From positions 1,786,501 to 1,850,500 of the forward strand of contig NZ_CP080429.1 in assembly GCF_019613795.1 (NCBI RefSeq): DNA of 64,000 bases, read 5' to 3'. The translations under genes and the position numbers were made by a program. Positions 1 through 10,483 of the stretch are shown here, one piece after another. This stretch comes from Flavobacterium litorale. GTDB taxonomy: Bacteria > Bacteroidota > Bacteroidia > Flavobacteriales > Flavobacteriaceae. How positions within the stretch are numbered: the first letter of the stretch is position 1; the number at the start of each line of letters is the position of its first letter. The notes beneath the pieces are model-generated. The model made no database searches, was not told the origin of the DNA, and saw nothing but the letters and a program-made list of their open reading frames with translations.

Positions 1-23
1 AATAGACCTAAAATCTTCTTCAT
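1..23 (-). CDS. 5' end of a divergent gene, partial
   Basis: An ATG on the minus strand opens a frame reading MKKILGL up to the window edge, which looks like the start of an exported protein (Met-Lys-Lys then hydrophobic). Only seven codons are visible, so the product cannot be named. It would be divergent from valS. Confidence 0.35.
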
Positions 24-116
24 AATCTAAGTTTTTAAATGTTTGGGTAAAAATACTCTGTTTACTTTAAAGTACAAATAGTAGCTGTGCTTTTTTTTAA
101 ATTGTACTTATATGGT

Positions 117-124
117 TACTTTTG
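117..124 (+). promoter_or_regulatory. Putative -7 promoter element of valS
   Basis: TACTTTTG fits the Bacteroidota -7 consensus TAnnTTTG and lies 59 bp before the valS ATG. No convincing -33 TTTG is present at the usual spacing, so this rests on one half of the promoter. Confidence 0.4.
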
Positions 125-183
125 CAAGGAACTATCCAAAAATCAGACCATGATTTTGGAGCACATTTATAGAATAATAGCTT

Positions 184-2817
184 ATGACAATTCCATCGCA
201 ATTTGATGCCAAAGCGGCAGAACAAAAGTGGTATGATTACTGGATGAAGAATAACTTTTTTCATTCAGAGCCTGACCATAGAAAGCCTTATACCATAGTA
301 ATACCACCACCAAATGTAACAGGGGTGTTACACATGGGGCACATGCTTAACAATACAATACAGGATGTACTGATACGCCGTGCACGCCTTAAAGGATTTA
401 ATGCTTGTTGGGTACCGGGTACCGACCATGCATCGATAGCCACAGAGGCTAAAGTTGTTGCGAAGTTAAAAGAGGAAGGGATTAATAAGAATGACCTTAG
501 CCGTGAGGAGTTCCTTAAGCATGCTTGGGAATGGACAGATAAGTATGGTGGTGTAATACTGGAGCAGCTTAAAAAGCTAGGTGCATCGTGCGATTGGGAG
601 CGTACTAAGTTTACTATGGACGATGATATGAGCGCATCTGTAATTCGTTCGTTTGTAGATTTGTATAACAAAGGATTAATATACCGAGGTTACCGAATGG
701 TAAACTGGGATCCTGAGGCGCAAACTACTTTATCTGACGAAGAAGTTCATTACGAAGAGCAACAAGGAAAACTATACTATTTACGATATAAAATTGAGGG
801 GAGCGATGAGCATTTAACCATAGCTACAACCCGCCCTGAAACGATATTGGGCGATACCGCTATTTGCGTAAACCCTAACGATGAACGTTACAGCCACCTG
901 AAAGGTAAAAAAGCAATAGTGCCCATTGCCAACCGTGTTATACCTATAATATTTGACGATTATGTTGATGTTGAATTTGGTACAGGCTGCCTAAAGGTTA
1001 CACCTGCACACGATGTAAACGATAAGGAACTAGGTGAAAAACACAATTTAGAGATTATAGATATTTTTAATGCAGATGCTACACTAAATAGTTACGGTTT
1101 GCATTATGAAGGTAAAGACCGTTTTGTGGTTCGAAACGAAATAGCCAAAGAGCTTGAAGCTGCTGGGGTTATGGAGAAGATAGAAACCCATACGAATAAA
1201 GTAGGTACATCTGAAAGAACTAAAGCGGTAATTGAGCCACGCCTTTCTGACCAATGGTTTTTAAAAATGGAAGAACTTGCCAAACCTGCTATTAAAGCCG
1301 TTTTGGAAAGCGAAGAAGTAAAATTACACCCGAAACGTTTTGATAATACCTACCGCCACTGGATGGAAAATATTCGTGATTGGAATATATCGCGCCAATT
1401 ATGGTGGGGGCAACAAATACCCGCCTATTTTTATGGCGATGGTAAAGAAGATTTTGTTGTTGCAGAAACTAAAGAACAGGCATTAGGTTTAGCCAAGACT
1501 AAAACGGGCAATACAGCGCTAACGGTTAATGATTTAAAACAAGACCCTGATGCGCTAGATACTTGGTTCTCGTCGTGGTTATGGCCTATGGCTGTGTTTG
1601 GTGGTATTATGAACCCCGATAATGAGGAATTTAAATATTATTACCCTACTAACGATTTGGTTACAGGTCCTGATATTCTTTTCTTTTGGGTAGCTCGTAT
1701 GATTGTTGCAGGATATGAGTACACTGGCGAAAAGCCATTTAGTAATGTATACCTAACAGGTTTGGTACGCGACAAGCAACGTCGTAAAATGTCCAAATCA
1801 CTAGGAAACTCACCCGACCCGTTGGATTTGATTGAAAAATTTGGTGCTGATGGCGTTCGTGTAGGATTGTTACTAAGTGCCTCGGCAGGTAACGATATTA
1901 TGTTTGATGAGGAACTTTGCAACCAAGGTAAAGGATTCTCTAATAAAATATGGAATGCATTCCGCCTTATAAAAGGGTGGGAGGTAAGCGATATTGAGCA
2001 GCCCGACCATAGTAAAAAAGCTATTGCGTGGTACGAAGCAAAGCTACAAAAAACGCTTGCCGAAATTGAAGACCATTTTGAGAAGTACAGAATATCTGAC
2101 GCGCTAATGGCAATTTATAAGTTGGTTTGGGACGATTTCTGCTCGTGGTTCTTAGAGATGATTAAACCAGCTTACCAACAGCCTATTGATAGTGTTACAT
2201 ATGCTAAAGCAATTGAAATGTTGGAGCATAACTTAAAGTTACTCCATCCGTTTATGCCTTTTCTTACAGAGGAAATATGGCAGTATATTGCAGATAGAAA
2301 CCCAGAGGAGGCGTTAATAGTATCGGAATGGCCAGTAATGCAGCCCGCCGATATGAGCATTATTGCTGGGTTTGAAATGGCAGCCGAAGTTATTTCGGGT
2401 ATCCGAACCATACGTAAAGAGAAAAATATTTCGTTTAAAGATGCTATTTCGCTTAAAGTGGTTAATAATGATGATGCTACCGATTACTTTGATGCTATTA
2501 TAACCAAACTGGGTAATGTAGATGCGCTTGAGTATGTAAACGAAGCTGTAAATGGTGCCCTAACGTTTAGAGTAAAATCCAACGAGTACTTTATACCTGT
2601 AGCAGGAGCAGTTAATGTTGAAGAGGAAATTACGAAGTTAACTGAAGAATTGGAGTACAATAAAGGCTTTTTAAAATCGGTACAGAAAAAACTAAGTAAT
2701 GAGCGTTTTGTTAGTGGTGCTCCTGAAAAGGTGGTAGCTATAGAGAAACAAAAAGAAGCCGATGCTTTAGCTAAAATTGCCACTATAGAGCAAAGTTTAG
2801 CAAGCCTTACTACATAG
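184..2817 (+). CDS. valS: Valine--tRNA ligase
   Basis: Class I aminoacyl-tRNA synthetase that charges tRNA-Val in the cytoplasm. The HIGH-type signature appears as [12 protein letters not shown] near residues 41-52 and KMSKS near residue 535. The CP1 editing domain lies between them ([12 protein letters not shown] near residue 217), followed by the anticodon-binding domain. The last ~60 residues ([17 protein letters not shown]...) form the C-terminal coiled-coil arm typical of ValRS. The 877-residue length is normal. It is a single gene followed by a strong bidirectional terminator. Confidence 0.98.
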   Translation: MTIPSQFDAKAAEQKWYDYWMKNNFFHSEPDHRKPYTIVIPPPNVTGVLHMGHMLNNTIQDVLIRRARLKGFNACWVPGTDHASIATEAKVVAKLKEEGINKNDLSREEFLKHAWEWTDKYGGVILEQLKKLGASCDWERTKFTMDDDMSASVIRSFVDLYNKGLIYRGYRMVNWDPEAQTTLSDEEVHYEEQQGKLYYLRYKIEGSDEHLTIATTRPETILGDTAICVNPNDERYSHLKGKKAIVPIANRVIPIIFDDYVDVEFGTGCLKVTPAHDVNDKELGEKHNLEIIDIFNADATLNSYGLHYEGKDRFVVRNEIAKELEAAGVMEKIETHTNKVGTSERTKAVIEPRLSDQWFLKMEELAKPAIKAVLESEEVKLHPKRFDNTYRHWMENIRDWNISRQLWWGQQIPAYFYGDGKEDFVVAETKEQALGLAKTKTGNTALTVNDLKQDPDALDTWFSSWLWPMAVFGGIMNPDNEEFKYYYPTNDLVTGPDILFFWVARMIVAGYEYTGEKPFSNVYLTGLVRDKQRRKMSKSLGNSPDPLDLIEKFGADGVRVGLLLSASAGNDIMFDEELCNQGKGFSNKIWNAFRLIKGWEVSDIEQPDHSKKAIAWYEAKLQKTLAEIEDHFEKYRISDALMAIYKLVWDDFCSWFLEMIKPAYQQPIDSVTYAKAIEMLEHNLKLLHPFMPFLTEEIWQYIADRNPEEALIVSEWPVMQPADMSIIAGFEMAAEVISGIRTIRKEKNISFKDAISLKVVNNDDATDYFDAIITKLGNVDALEYVNEAVNGALTFRVKSNEYFIPVAGAVNVEEEITKLTEELEYNKGFLKSVQKKLSNERFVSGAPEKVVAIEKQKEADALAKIATIEQSLASLTT

Positions 2818-2848
2818 GAAAAAAATGTTTACCAGCATAAAAAGTGTA

Positions 2849-2894
2849 TTAAATAATAAAAAAGCTACCATTTGGTAGCTTTTTTATTATTTAA
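2849..2894. terminator. Bidirectional rho-independent terminator
   Basis: A perfect 21-bp inverted repeat (GCTACC ATTT GGTAGC flanked by A- and T-tracts) sits between the convergent ends of valS and the downstream lipoprotein gene, so it can serve both strands. Confidence 0.9.
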
Positions 2895-2909
2895 TAGGGC
2901 TTAACTATT

Positions 2910-3992
2910 TTAGTTATAGTAAGTAATTTCTCTTTTTTCAATAAAACTTAATGCGCCATTAACAGTAATTACTTTTTCCGTCCAGTTTCCTTTTTCGTCA
3001 TACTTATAAGTGTACTCCCTATCGTCAATAGGTTGTCCTTCGCCATCTATAATAACTGAATGTATTACATCGCCTTTTTCATTATAGTTATAACTTGCTT
3101 TAATATAAGGCGTTCCGTTTTTGGTTACGCTCCATCCTGTTTTGTTACCATTAGCATCGTAGCTGTAGCTTTCTACAGTTTCAACATTATCAAAATGGTC
3201 TATAGTAGTTTTAGTTTTTAAATCACCATTTTCGGTATAGGTCATTTTTTCCAGATACTCTGTTTTGCCCTCACCATTTTCAACCTCTTTATAAACAAGG
3301 TTATCGCCATCGTACTCAAAGCTCGTACTAAATATAATGTTGTTATCCTTATCATAGCGTATTTCGGCTACTTTTTGGTTGTTGTTGTACTTGTAGTTGT
3401 TTTTTACTTGTACTTTTTCTAAACCTAAAAAGAGATTTTCCTCTATTACATTTCCATCTTCATCATACGCATAAGTCATCCTATCTACAGGATTATTCTG
3501 CTTGTTGTAGGTTATCTTTTCTACAATTCTGCCTTTCTCATACTTCATTTCCTTACGGTCAATCTGTGTATTATCAGAATTTAGTCGTGTTATAACAGTA
3601 TTATTTTGCCCTGTTTCGTCCCACTGAAATTCAGTTTTTATACCAGGTACATTTTTTACGTACTGTATTTGCTCTAGTTTATGTTCTCTGCCGTTGTATG
3701 TAATTTGTTCGTAAGGACCGCCATCTGAGTTAAGTTTCTTTTCAAGGATTACCATACCTTCTTCATTAAACTCAATTTCGGTATCGTGTGTTGTTGGGTT
3801 TTCGTGCTTCATATTACCAACCTCGCCCGTTTCGCTAATTGTTTTTGACTTTAGTGTTATTGATTTTACATCGCCTTCTAGTTCATAAAAAGCCCAATCA
3901 CTCGTAGTTCTGTCAAGAGGTTTCTCTTCCTTCTCATTACAGGCAGTTAGTAGTAATAATGTTACTGCTGCAAACGTATATATATGCTTCAT
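2910..3992 (-). CDS. Lipoprotein with YD/RHS-like repeats
   Basis: Starts with a lipoprotein signal peptide (LLLLTAC, Cys near residue 18). The rest is a series of degenerate ~20-25 residue units with the pattern Y-(D/N)-x-x-G-(D/N) such as YDEDGNVIEE, YDANGNKTGW and YDEKGNWTEK, as in YD-repeat proteins, predicted to be beta-rich. At 360 residues it is far shorter than Rhs toxins and has no toxin tip or RHS core, so it is best seen as a surface or periplasmic lipoprotein of unknown role. Monocistronic, convergent with valS. Confidence 0.8.
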   Translation of the reverse strand: MKHIYTFAAVTLLLLTACNEKEEKPLDRTTSDWAFYELEGDVKSITLKSKTISETGEVGNMKHENPTTHDTEIEFNEEGMVILEKKLNSDGGPYEQITYNGREHKLEQIQYVKNVPGIKTEFQWDETGQNNTVITRLNSDNTQIDRKEMKYEKGRIVEKITYNKQNNPVDRMTYAYDEDGNVIEENLFLGLEKVQVKNNYKYNNNQKVAEIRYDKDNNIIFSTSFEYDGDNLVYKEVENGEGKTEYLEKMTYTENGDLKTKTTIDHFDNVETVESYSYDANGNKTGWSVTKNGTPYIKASYNYNEKGDVIHSVIIDGEGQPIDDREYTYKYDEKGNWTEKVITVNGALSFIEKREITYYN

Positions 3993-4059
3993 TGTAAGTT
4001 ATAGTTAATTATCCCAAAAATCCGCTTTTTTTTTGAAACGGACAACACTATAAAAAGAA

Positions 4060-4080
4060 AATCCGCCACTAAGGCGGATT
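4060..4080 (-). terminator. Terminator of the superoxide dismutase gene
   Basis: AATCCGCC / GGCGGATT stem with a 5-nt loop. On the minus strand it is followed by TTCTTTTT, just after the stop codon of the gene ending at 4105. Confidence 0.8.
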
Positions 4081-4104
4081 ATTACTTTTTGTAGTGCTTA
4101 AATG

Positions 4105-4878
4105 TTATTTTGCTGTAGCTGCTTCGTACTTTTGGTTTACAGCATCCCAGTTTATTACATTGTAAAAAGCATCAATATAATCGGGTCTTTTATTTTGGTA
4201 ATTTAAATAGTAAGCGTGCTCCCAAACATCTAATGTTAGTATTGGTGTACCTGCTATGCCTGTGTTTGGCATTAAGGGGTTATCTTGGTTAGGTGTATTG
4301 CCTATTGCAAGTTTACCATCTTTATTAACTACTAACCATGCCCAACCCGAACCGAATTGTTTTGCAGCAGCAGCAGAAAATTGCATTTTAAAACTATCGT
4401 ACGATCCAAATACTGCATTAATGGCATCTGCCAGTGTGCCTTTTGGCTCGCCTCCGCCGTTGGGGCTCATTACTTCCCAAAACAGGCTATGGTTGTAATA
4501 ACCACCTGCATTGTTTCTTACATCAGTGTTTTTTGTATCAACTACCATTAGTATCTCTTCAATACTTTGATCTTCTAAATTGGTTCCTTTTATGGCTTTG
4601 TTTAATTTATTGGTATACCCTAGGTAGTGCTTGCTGTAGTGTACCTCCATTGTTTTGGCATCAATATGTGGTGCCAGCGCATCGTAGGCATATGATAGTT
4701 TTGCTACATCAAAAGTGCCTTCATCTGCTTTTACGGTGTTGGGATCGCCCATTGCAGGAGCTTCTTCTCTCGGCTCTTCAGGAACTTCAACCACTTCCTC
4801 AAGGTTATTATTGTCTTTGCACGATTGTAGTGCTGCGAGTACTACAAATGCTGATAGGAAAATTTTTACTTTTTTCAT
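4105..4878 (-). CDS. Fe/Mn superoxide dismutase, lipoprotein form
   Basis: Converts superoxide to peroxide and oxygen. The N-terminus is a lipoprotein signal (AALQSC, Cys at residue 20) followed by a Glu/Pro-rich linker of about 30 residues, so the enzyme should be anchored outside the cytoplasm. The SOD domain fills residues ~58-257. It has the ligand-bearing segments [12 protein letters not shown] (first His), [18 protein letters not shown] (second His) and [12 protein letters not shown] (Asp and His). Whether iron or manganese is bound cannot be told here. It has its own terminator, and the ACBP gene starts 8 bp upstream of it on the same strand. Confidence 0.93.
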   Translation of the reverse strand: MKKVKIFLSAFVVLAALQSCKDNNNLEEVVEVPEEPREEAPAMGDPNTVKADEGTFDVAKLSYAYDALAPHIDAKTMEVHYSKHYLGYTNKLNKAIKGTNLEDQSIEEILMVVDTKNTDVRNNAGGYYNHSLFWEVMSPNGGGEPKGTLADAINAVFGSYDSFKMQFSAAAAKQFGSGWAWLVVNKDGKLAIGNTPNQDNPLMPNTGIAGTPILTLDVWEHAYYLNYQNKRPDYIDAFYNVINWDAVNQKYEAATAK

Positions 4879-4886
4879 AATTATAA

Positions 4887-5156
4887 TTATTTAATTACTG
4901 AATTGATCAGTTCTATGTATCGTTCTTTTGCTTCGTCAGGGGTTAGGTGTTTTACCTGCATCCATGCATTCATTTTAAATCCATCTCTAACACCAAAGGT
5001 TTGGAACTGCCGTAGCTGAACATCTCCAGTTGTGGCTTGTTTGTAGTATGCATATATACGCAACATTACATCTGGTGGTAATGATGATTCTGTCATATTA
5101 GAAGCCTTATCAAAAGCTTCCCAAAAACGAGTGTCTAAGTCGTCGTCCTTTTGCAT
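4887..5156 (-). CDS. Acyl-CoA-binding protein
   Basis: Small (89 aa) cytoplasmic protein of the ACBP family, which binds long-chain acyl-CoA esters. Family motifs are visible: [20 protein letters not shown], then [20 protein letters not shown], which replaces the usual KWxAWxxxxGxSxxxA segment. It abuts psd with no gap and lies in a lipid gene run (cdsA, psd, ACBP), which fits a role in acyl supply for phospholipids. Confidence 0.88.
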   Translation of the reverse strand: MQKDDDLDTRFWEAFDKASNMTESSLPPDVMLRIYAYYKQATTGDVQLRQFQTFGVRDGFKMNAWMQVKHLTPDEAKERYIELINSVIK

Positions 5157-5810
5157 TTACTTTTTTGTTGCAATTATTGTTTTTCCTCCTACGGCCTTAT
5201 CATTTAATGCTACGTTTACATTGGTACCAATGGGTAAAAATAAATCTACGCGCGACCCGAATTTTATAAATCCAGCATCTGTACCCTGTACTACTTGGGT
5301 GCCTTCTTTAGCATAGTTTACAATACGTCGGGCTAATGCACCAGCAATTTGGCGGTATAAAATTTCGCCAAAAAAATGATTTTCTATAACTACGGTAGTA
5401 CGCTCGTTTTCCTCACTTGCTTTTGGATGCCATGCTACCAAATACTTACCTGCATGGTACTTGCTAAACTTTATAAGTCCGCTAATAGCGTAGCGTGTAA
5501 CGTGCACATTTATAGGCGACATGAATATAGATACTTGTAGTCTTTTCTCTTTAAAATATTCAGGCTCGTATACTTCTTCTATCACTACCACTTTGCCATC
5601 TACAGGTGCTATTATGTGGTGGTCGGCTATAGTTACAGTACGTTTTGGGTTTCTGAAAAACTGTAATATTAGTATTAAAAATAGCAGTGCAAAAACCTCT
5701 ATAGCCTTTAAAAGCCAAAAGTTTTCGATGTACATATCTGCAAGCAATATAACCGCTACGGTTAGTATTGATGCGATTATAATAATTTTGGCTCCTTCTT
5801 TATGAAACAT
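5157..5810 (-). CDS. psd: Phosphatidylserine decarboxylase (short type)
   Basis: Makes phosphatidylethanolamine from phosphatidylserine at the inner membrane. N-terminal hydrophobic segments (residues ~8-45) anchor it. The catalytic core carries SIFMSPINVHVTRYAISG and, near the C-terminus, FGSR, whose Gly-Ser bond is the expected self-cleavage site giving the pyruvoyl group. The 217-residue length matches the short PSD form of Bacteroidota. The start overlaps the cdsA end by 11 bp, consistent with coupled translation. Confidence 0.95.
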   Translation of the reverse strand: MFHKEGAKIIIIASILTVAVILLADMYIENFWLLKAIEVFALLFLILILQFFRNPKRTVTIADHHIIAPVDGKVVVIEEVYEPEYFKEKRLQVSIFMSPINVHVTRYAISGLIKFSKYHAGKYLVAWHPKASEENERTTVVIENHFFGEILYRQIAGALARRIVNYAKEGTQVVQGTDAGFIKFGSRVDLFLPIGTNVNVALNDKAVGGKTIIATKK

Positions 5811-6609
5811 AATTTATAATTTGATAATACAAAAATAAGAAAGGTATAGCAAATATAATGCTATCCAAACGATCTAATATTCCGCCGTGTCCAGGCATAA
5901 TAGTACCACTATCCTTTACACCAGCATTCCGTTTAAATTTCGATTCGACTAAATCGCCTATACTTCCGAAAAGCACAAGTAGTATAGCTGTACCCACCCA
6001 TGCTAGTGGTGATAAAAATACGTAATATTGGCTAATAATATAACTAGCTATTATAGCAAACACTAACCCGCCTACAAAACCTTCAATAGTTTTTTTGGGC
6101 GATATGCGCTCGTATAGCTTGTGTTTACCTAATGTTTTACCTACAAGATAAGCAAAGGTATCATTTGTCCAGATTAAAATAAAAATTCCTATTATTATGT
6201 AAGGGTTATATTTTCCGTTTATAAAAGGTAGTTTTATAAGCAGTAAAAACGGAATAATGATATAGCCTGCAATTAATACCAGTTTACTGCTTTTGTCGCG
6301 CTGTATAGGGGCACCGTTTTTAAATAACCCAATTAATAGCGGTATAGATACAAATAAAGCAGCTGCATTTAGTAGCAAATTATTTATAATGTTATTATTA
6401 ATGGTGTAGGCAAAAAATAAAAACCCTATTACTGCCATGCTAAAAGGGATAGCGGTGGTTAGTTTAATTAAGCGGCAAAACTCGGCAATAGCAACGATTA
6501 AGAATATACCGAAAAGTATTTCGAAGCTAATAGGGGAGTAGAGCGTAGCTGTGAGAAGCAGTATAATGTATATAATGCCCGAAAGCGCCCTAACTATATT
6601 TTCGTTCAT
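5800..6609 (-). CDS. cdsA: Phosphatidate cytidylyltransferase
   Basis: Integral membrane enzyme making CDP-diacylglycerol from CTP and phosphatidic acid, the precursor for phosphatidylserine. About eight hydrophobic helices are seen. The family signature lies near the C-terminus: SKFKRNAGVKDSG then PGHGGILDRLDS, with its conserved metal-binding Asp residues. It sits directly upstream of psd in the same operon. Confidence 0.95.
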   Translation of the reverse strand: MNENIVRALSGIIYIILLLTATLYSPISFEILFGIFLIVAIAEFCRLIKLTTAIPFSMAVIGFLFFAYTINNNIINNLLLNAAALFVSIPLLIGLFKNGAPIQRDKSSKLVLIAGYIIIPFLLLIKLPFINGKYNPYIIIGIFILIWTNDTFAYLVGKTLGKHKLYERISPKKTIEGFVGGLVFAIIASYIISQYYVFLSPLAWVGTAILLVLFGSIGDLVESKFKRNAGVKDSGTIMPGHGGILDRLDSIIFAIPFLFLYYQIINYVS

Positions 6610-6610
6610 G

Positions 6611-7213
6611 TTATAGGTCTTCTAGTAGCAGTAGGTACAGGTTTTTTGCAGCACTACCGTAATGCAAGAAATCTTCTTCTTTTGCTTTTTCAAAATATTT
6701 GATTGTGGTAATATTGGTAGGATATTCTTTGTTGTACTTATTTTTTATGTACCTAAGACCATCACTTTTACTTTTTACAATTTGACTTGTAGTGGCAAAT
6801 ATAACAATGTTTGCAGGGAGCTCGTTAGGCTTGTGCTGCTTTATTTGATTGGACGATAAAAGTACCGAGCCTTCATCAGCAATTAAGTTTTCGCATCCTG
6901 CTAGTATAAAATTGGGGTTTTTCGGATTGTTGTAGTTGAGTTTATTTTCGTCCAAAAGACTAAACAGCTTATTATCGTAACATATTGCTTCGCACTCAAA
7001 CCAATCGTTTTCCTCTAGTATGTTTAAAAACTGCTCGTATATTTCAGGTAGGGTATCGCAGTAGAGGAATTTACCACCGTTTTTCCTGAAGTTTGTAATA
7101 AAAAGTTCGTCGATAGGTAGTTGTTCGTCAGGGAGAAAAGGACTAGACTCCGCATTTTTTTCGTTATTAGATACATCACCTCCACCACCAAAAATTTTCT
7201 TGAAAAAACTCAT
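6611..7213 (-). CDS. LUD domain protein (LutC-like)
   Basis: A 200-residue cytoplasmic protein with the LUD/DUF162 fold found in lactate-utilisation LutB/LutC. Supporting segments are AGCENLIADEGSVLLSSNQI and NELPANIVIFATTSQIVKS, both typical of the C-terminal half of LUD proteins. No lutA or lutB neighbours are present, so lactate oxidation is not implied. In flavobacteria this stand-alone form accompanies ftsH and cdsA; the role is unknown. One base separates its stop from cdsA. Confidence 0.8.
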   Translation of the reverse strand: MSFFKKIFGGGGDVSNNEKNAESSPFLPDEQLPIDELFITNFRKNGGKFLYCDTLPEIYEQFLNILEENDWFECEAICYDNKLFSLLDENKLNYNNPKNPNFILAGCENLIADEGSVLLSSNQIKQHKPNELPANIVIFATTSQIVKSKSDGLRYIKNKYNKEYPTNITTIKYFEKAKEEDFLHYGSAAKNLYLLLLEDL

Positions 7214-7260
7214 ACAGTATTAAATTCCCTTTTTTTATCCACAAGTGACTCAAAGATAAA

Positions 7261-7298
7261 AAAATCTTAATTCAATTGTGGAATCGAATTAAGATTTT
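7261..7298 (-). terminator. Terminator downstream of ftsH
   Basis: AAAATCTTAATTC / GAATTAAGATTTT stem (13 bp, 12-nt loop). On the minus strand it is followed by a T-run, 27 bp after the ftsH stop. It separates rsfS-ftsH from the LUD-cdsA-psd run. Confidence 0.85.
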
Positions 7299-7324
7299 TG
7301 TTGTTTTTTATTGTAAACCTATCG

Positions 7325-9253
7325 TTAAGCTTCTGTAATCACTTCTGCTTCCGAGTTTCCTCCAAAAGGACGTTTTCCAAATATTTCTTCAAGGTCATCT
7401 TTAAATATTACTTCCTTATCTATAAGTATATCGGCAAGTTTAAGTAGCTTGTCTTTATTTTCTTTGAGTATAGCTATTGCTCTGTCGTACTGTGCCTCAA
7501 TAAGTGTAGATATCTCCTCATCAATAGTTCTTGCAGTTTCTTCGGAATATGGCTTAGAGAAATTGTATTCGTTTTGCCCGCTCGAATCGTAATAGGTTAT
7601 ATTACCAAGTTTATCGTTAAGCCCGTATATGGTAACCATAGCGCGTGCTTGTTTGGTTACTTTCTCTAAATCGCTTAATGCTCCTGTAGATATTTTATCG
7701 AAAATTACTTTCTCGGCAGCACGACCTCCCATGGTTGCACACATTTCATCGAGCATTTGCTCTGGGCGTACAATAAGGCGTTCTTCTGGTAAGTACCAAG
7801 CAGCACCTAAACTTTGCCCACGTGGTACAATGGTTACTTTAACCAATGGGTGTGCATGCTCCAGCATCCAGCTAATGGTTGCATGCCCTGCCTCGTGTAT
7901 GGCAATGGCACGTTTTTCTTCTTTAGAGATGATTTTATTTTTCTTTTCTAAACCACCAACAATTCTATCTACAGCATCAAGAAAATCTTGTTTATCTACA
8001 GATGTTTTATCTTTTCTGGCTGCTATAAGTGCAGCCTCGTTACATACGTTGGCAATATCGGCACCCGAGAAGCCAGGTGTTTGTTTTGCTAAAAATTCAG
8101 TATCAAGGTTTTCCGATTTTTTAAGTGGCGTTAAATGTACCTCAAATATTTCTCTACGCTCTCTAATATCGGGTAAGTCAACGTAAATCTGTCTGTCAAA
8201 ACGTCCTGCACGCATTAAAGCTTTATCCAGTACATCGGCACGGTTGGTTGCTGCCAGTACAATAACATTTGTATTGGTACCAAAACCATCCATCTCAGTA
8301 AGTAACTGGTTTAACGTATTTTCACGCTCATCGTTAGAGCCTGAAAAGTTGTTTTTACCCCTTGCACGCCCTACGGCATCAATTTCATCTATAAATATAA
8401 TAGCAGGCGATTTTTCTTTAGCTTGTTTAAACAAGTCGCGCACCCTAGAGGCACCAACACCTACAAACATCTCTACAAAATCAGAACCTGATAGTGAGAA
8501 GAAGGGTACTTTAGCCTCACCAGCTACCGCTTTTGCAAGCAGGGTTTTACCTGTACCAGGAGGTCCTACTAATAGTGCGCCCTTTGGTATTTTACCCCCT
8601 ATGCTGGTATATTTTTCTGGATTTTTAAGGAACTCTACAATTTCCTGTACTTCTTCCTTAGCTCCTTCAAGCCCTGCAACGTCTTTAAAGGTTACTTTAA
8701 TATCATTTTTTTCATCAAACAGTTTTGCTTTGGATTTACCGATATTAAAAATCTGACCGCCACCGCCGCCAGCACCACCGCCAGCCATACGGCGCATCAT
8801 AAATATCCATAAAGCCACTAATATAAGTATGGGGAGTAGGGATAGTATAATATCGCCCCACATACTCTCGGACTCGGGGTTGTAGTCGTTTATTTTTCCT
8901 TCTACCAGCGCATCATCCAACTTCTTTTGAAAAAGCTCAGAGTTACCTATCTCCAATGTGTAGTGTGGTCCTTTATTCGGCTTATCAAAAATATCTTTAC
9001 TTACGTCTTTATGTTCTTTCTTAGTAAGCGCTTCGTCTTTAAGGTATACCTTAGCAGTAGATTGATTAAATACTACTTTATCTACCTTATCATCATTCAT
9101 AAACTCATAAAAGTTAGATAACGATATAGGTTTTGGGTCATTCCAAGTATTACCTCCTCCAAAAAAGTTTATGGCAAGGAATATTAGTAATATTCCTCCA
9201 TAAATTAACCAAGGGCTTATTTTTGTTTTATTGGGCTTATTATCTTTTGACAT
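7325..9253 (-). CDS. ftsH: ATP-dependent zinc metalloprotease FtsH
   Basis: Membrane-bound AAA+ protease that degrades unfolded and regulatory membrane and cytosolic proteins. Two transmembrane segments (residues ~13-32 and ~135-153) bracket a periplasmic domain. Walker A GPPGTGKT is at 230-237 and Walker B IIFIDEID near 285-292. The zinc motif HEAGH is at 453-457. A Gly-rich stretch follows the second helix. Full length (642 aa). It is cotranscribed with rsfS, 18 bp upstream. Confidence 0.98.
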   Translation of the reverse strand: MSKDNKPNKTKISPWLIYGGILLIFLAINFFGGGNTWNDPKPISLSNFYEFMNDDKVDKVVFNQSTAKVYLKDEALTKKEHKDVSKDIFDKPNKGPHYTLEIGNSELFQKKLDDALVEGKINDYNPESESMWGDIILSLLPILILVALWIFMMRRMAGGGAGGGGGQIFNIGKSKAKLFDEKNDIKVTFKDVAGLEGAKEEVQEIVEFLKNPEKYTSIGGKIPKGALLVGPPGTGKTLLAKAVAGEAKVPFFSLSGSDFVEMFVGVGASRVRDLFKQAKEKSPAIIFIDEIDAVGRARGKNNFSGSNDERENTLNQLLTEMDGFGTNTNVIVLAATNRADVLDKALMRAGRFDRQIYVDLPDIRERREIFEVHLTPLKKSENLDTEFLAKQTPGFSGADIANVCNEAALIAARKDKTSVDKQDFLDAVDRIVGGLEKKNKIISKEEKRAIAIHEAGHATISWMLEHAHPLVKVTIVPRGQSLGAAWYLPEERLIVRPEQMLDEMCATMGGRAAEKVIFDKISTGALSDLEKVTKQARAMVTIYGLNDKLGNITYYDSSGQNEYNFSKPYSEETARTIDEEISTLIEAQYDRAIAILKENKDKLLKLADILIDKEVIFKDDLEEIFGKRPFGGNSEAEVITEA

Positions 9254-9271
9254 GAATTGTTATATAGCTTG

Positions 9272-9643
9272 TTAGTAGTTGTTTCCTATCGATGTTATTT
9301 TGGCATCACCCCATAGGCTTTCTATGTTGTAATATTCTCGTACATGTTTCTGGAAAACGTGTACCACAATATTCACGTAGTCCATAAGCACCCACTCACT
9401 ATTGTCGGTACCTTCAACGTGCCAAGGTTTGTCTTTTAATTCTTTAGAAACGATTTTTTGAACAGATTGTACTATTGCGTTCACTTGTGTATTAGAAGTA
9501 CCGTTACAAATTACAAAGTAGTCACAAACGGTATTATCGATAGCTCTCAGATCCAGAATATCAATATCATTTCCTTTCACTTCCTCTATCCCTTTGATGA
9601 TGTTTGCTAGCAAATCATCGTTACTTACATTTTTTTTCGCCAT
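9272..9643 (-). CDS. rsfS: Ribosome silencing factor RsfS
   Basis: Binds uL14 on the 50S subunit and blocks subunit joining in starvation. The 123-residue RsfS/Iojap fold is clear from IDILDLRAIDNTVCDYFVIC, KPWHVEGTDNSEWVLMDYVN and VVHVFQKHVREYYNIESLW. First gene of the rsfS-ftsH unit, divergent from birA. Confidence 0.96.
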   Translation of the reverse strand: MAKKNVSNDDLLANIIKGIEEVKGNDIDILDLRAIDNTVCDYFVICNGTSNTQVNAIVQSVQKIVSKELKDKPWHVEGTDNSEWVLMDYVNIVVHVFQKHVREYYNIESLWGDAKITSIGNNY

Positions 9644-9663
9644 TTAAAAATTTATATATATCG

Positions 9664-9693
9664 CAAAGTTATCACTTTTTGTATTTACTTTTG
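9664..9693. promoter_or_regulatory. Divergent -7 elements for rsfS and birA
   Basis: TAACTTTG on the minus strand (9664-9671) and TACTTTTG on the plus strand (9686-9693) both fit TAnnTTTG and point away from each other in the 91-bp gap between the two genes. No clear -33 boxes were found. Confidence 0.5.
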
Positions 9694-9734
9694 AACCTTT
9701 ATTGCAAGATTAAAAGGCTATACCCTATTTTTTA

Positions 9735-10463
9735 ATGAATATAATCAAACTCAATGCCATTAACTCTACTAACGACTACTTAAAATCGTTATCTGCTGCA
9801 CAATATCTGGACAATTTTACTATTGTAGTAACCGAGCACCAAACACAGGGTAGGGGGCAAATGGGTACGCAATGGGAGTCCGAACAGGGTAAAAACCTAA
9901 CTTTTAGTATGTTGGTTAAGGATTTGTTACTGGAAATTAATGCAATATTTTATCTTAATGCAGCCGTAGCGGTTAGCATTATAACTACGCTAGAAAAATT
10001 TAAAGTGCCTGGGCTTGCTATAAAGTGGCCTAACGACATTTTGGCAGGTAATAAAAAGCTAGGTGGTATACTGATAGAAAATAATATTAGGAGTAATGGC
10101 GAAATACACTCTATAGTAGGTGTTGGGCTGAATATTAATCAGACTAATTTTGGAGGTTTGCCGAAAGCTACATCCTTAACCTTAGTTACTGGTAATATGT
10201 TTGATAAACATGAACTTATGTTAGCAATTACCAAAAACTTAAAACGTAATGTATCGAGGCTATTAAATAAGGATGCCGATGCGCTTTGGGAGCAGTACTT
10301 ATCTAAACTATATAAGAGAAATATACCCATGACGTTTGAGAAAAACGATGAAAAATTTATGGGCATTATAAAAGGTGTTGCCAAAAATGGTAGCTTGGAG
10401 GTACAATTAGAAGATGATAGTATTACGTACTACCAAGTTAAAGAGGTACAACTTTTATACTAG
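9735..10463 (+). CDS. birA: Biotin--[acetyl-CoA-carboxylase] ligase
   Basis: Attaches biotin to the carboxyl-carrier protein of acetyl-CoA carboxylase. The catalytic domain shows GRGQMGTQWES (biotinyl-AMP loop), IKWPNDILAG and GGILIEN, then a small C-terminal domain. The N-terminal DNA-binding domain of E. coli BirA is absent, so this is a class I ligase without repressor function (242 aa). Single gene. Confidence 0.96.
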   Translation: MNIIKLNAINSTNDYLKSLSAAQYLDNFTIVVTEHQTQGRGQMGTQWESEQGKNLTFSMLVKDLLLEINAIFYLNAAVAVSIITTLEKFKVPGLAIKWPNDILAGNKKLGGILIENNIRSNGEIHSIVGVGLNINQTNFGGLPKATSLTLVTGNMFDKHELMLAITKNLKRNVSRLLNKDADALWEQYLSKLYKRNIPMTFEKNDEKFMGIIKGVAKNGSLEVQLEDDSITYYQVKEVQLLY

Positions 10464-10483
10464 CTTACTAAACTAGTCGTAAT

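Noticed and set aside
2910..3992. Rhs-type toxin or contact-dependent effector
   Set aside because: There is no RHS core, no variable toxin tip and no immunity gene; the protein is a short lipoprotein.
4434..4880. 148-residue plus-strand frame opposite the superoxide dismutase gene
   Set aside because: It is the complement of a well-supported gene, rich in Leu/Cys/Trp without any domain pattern.
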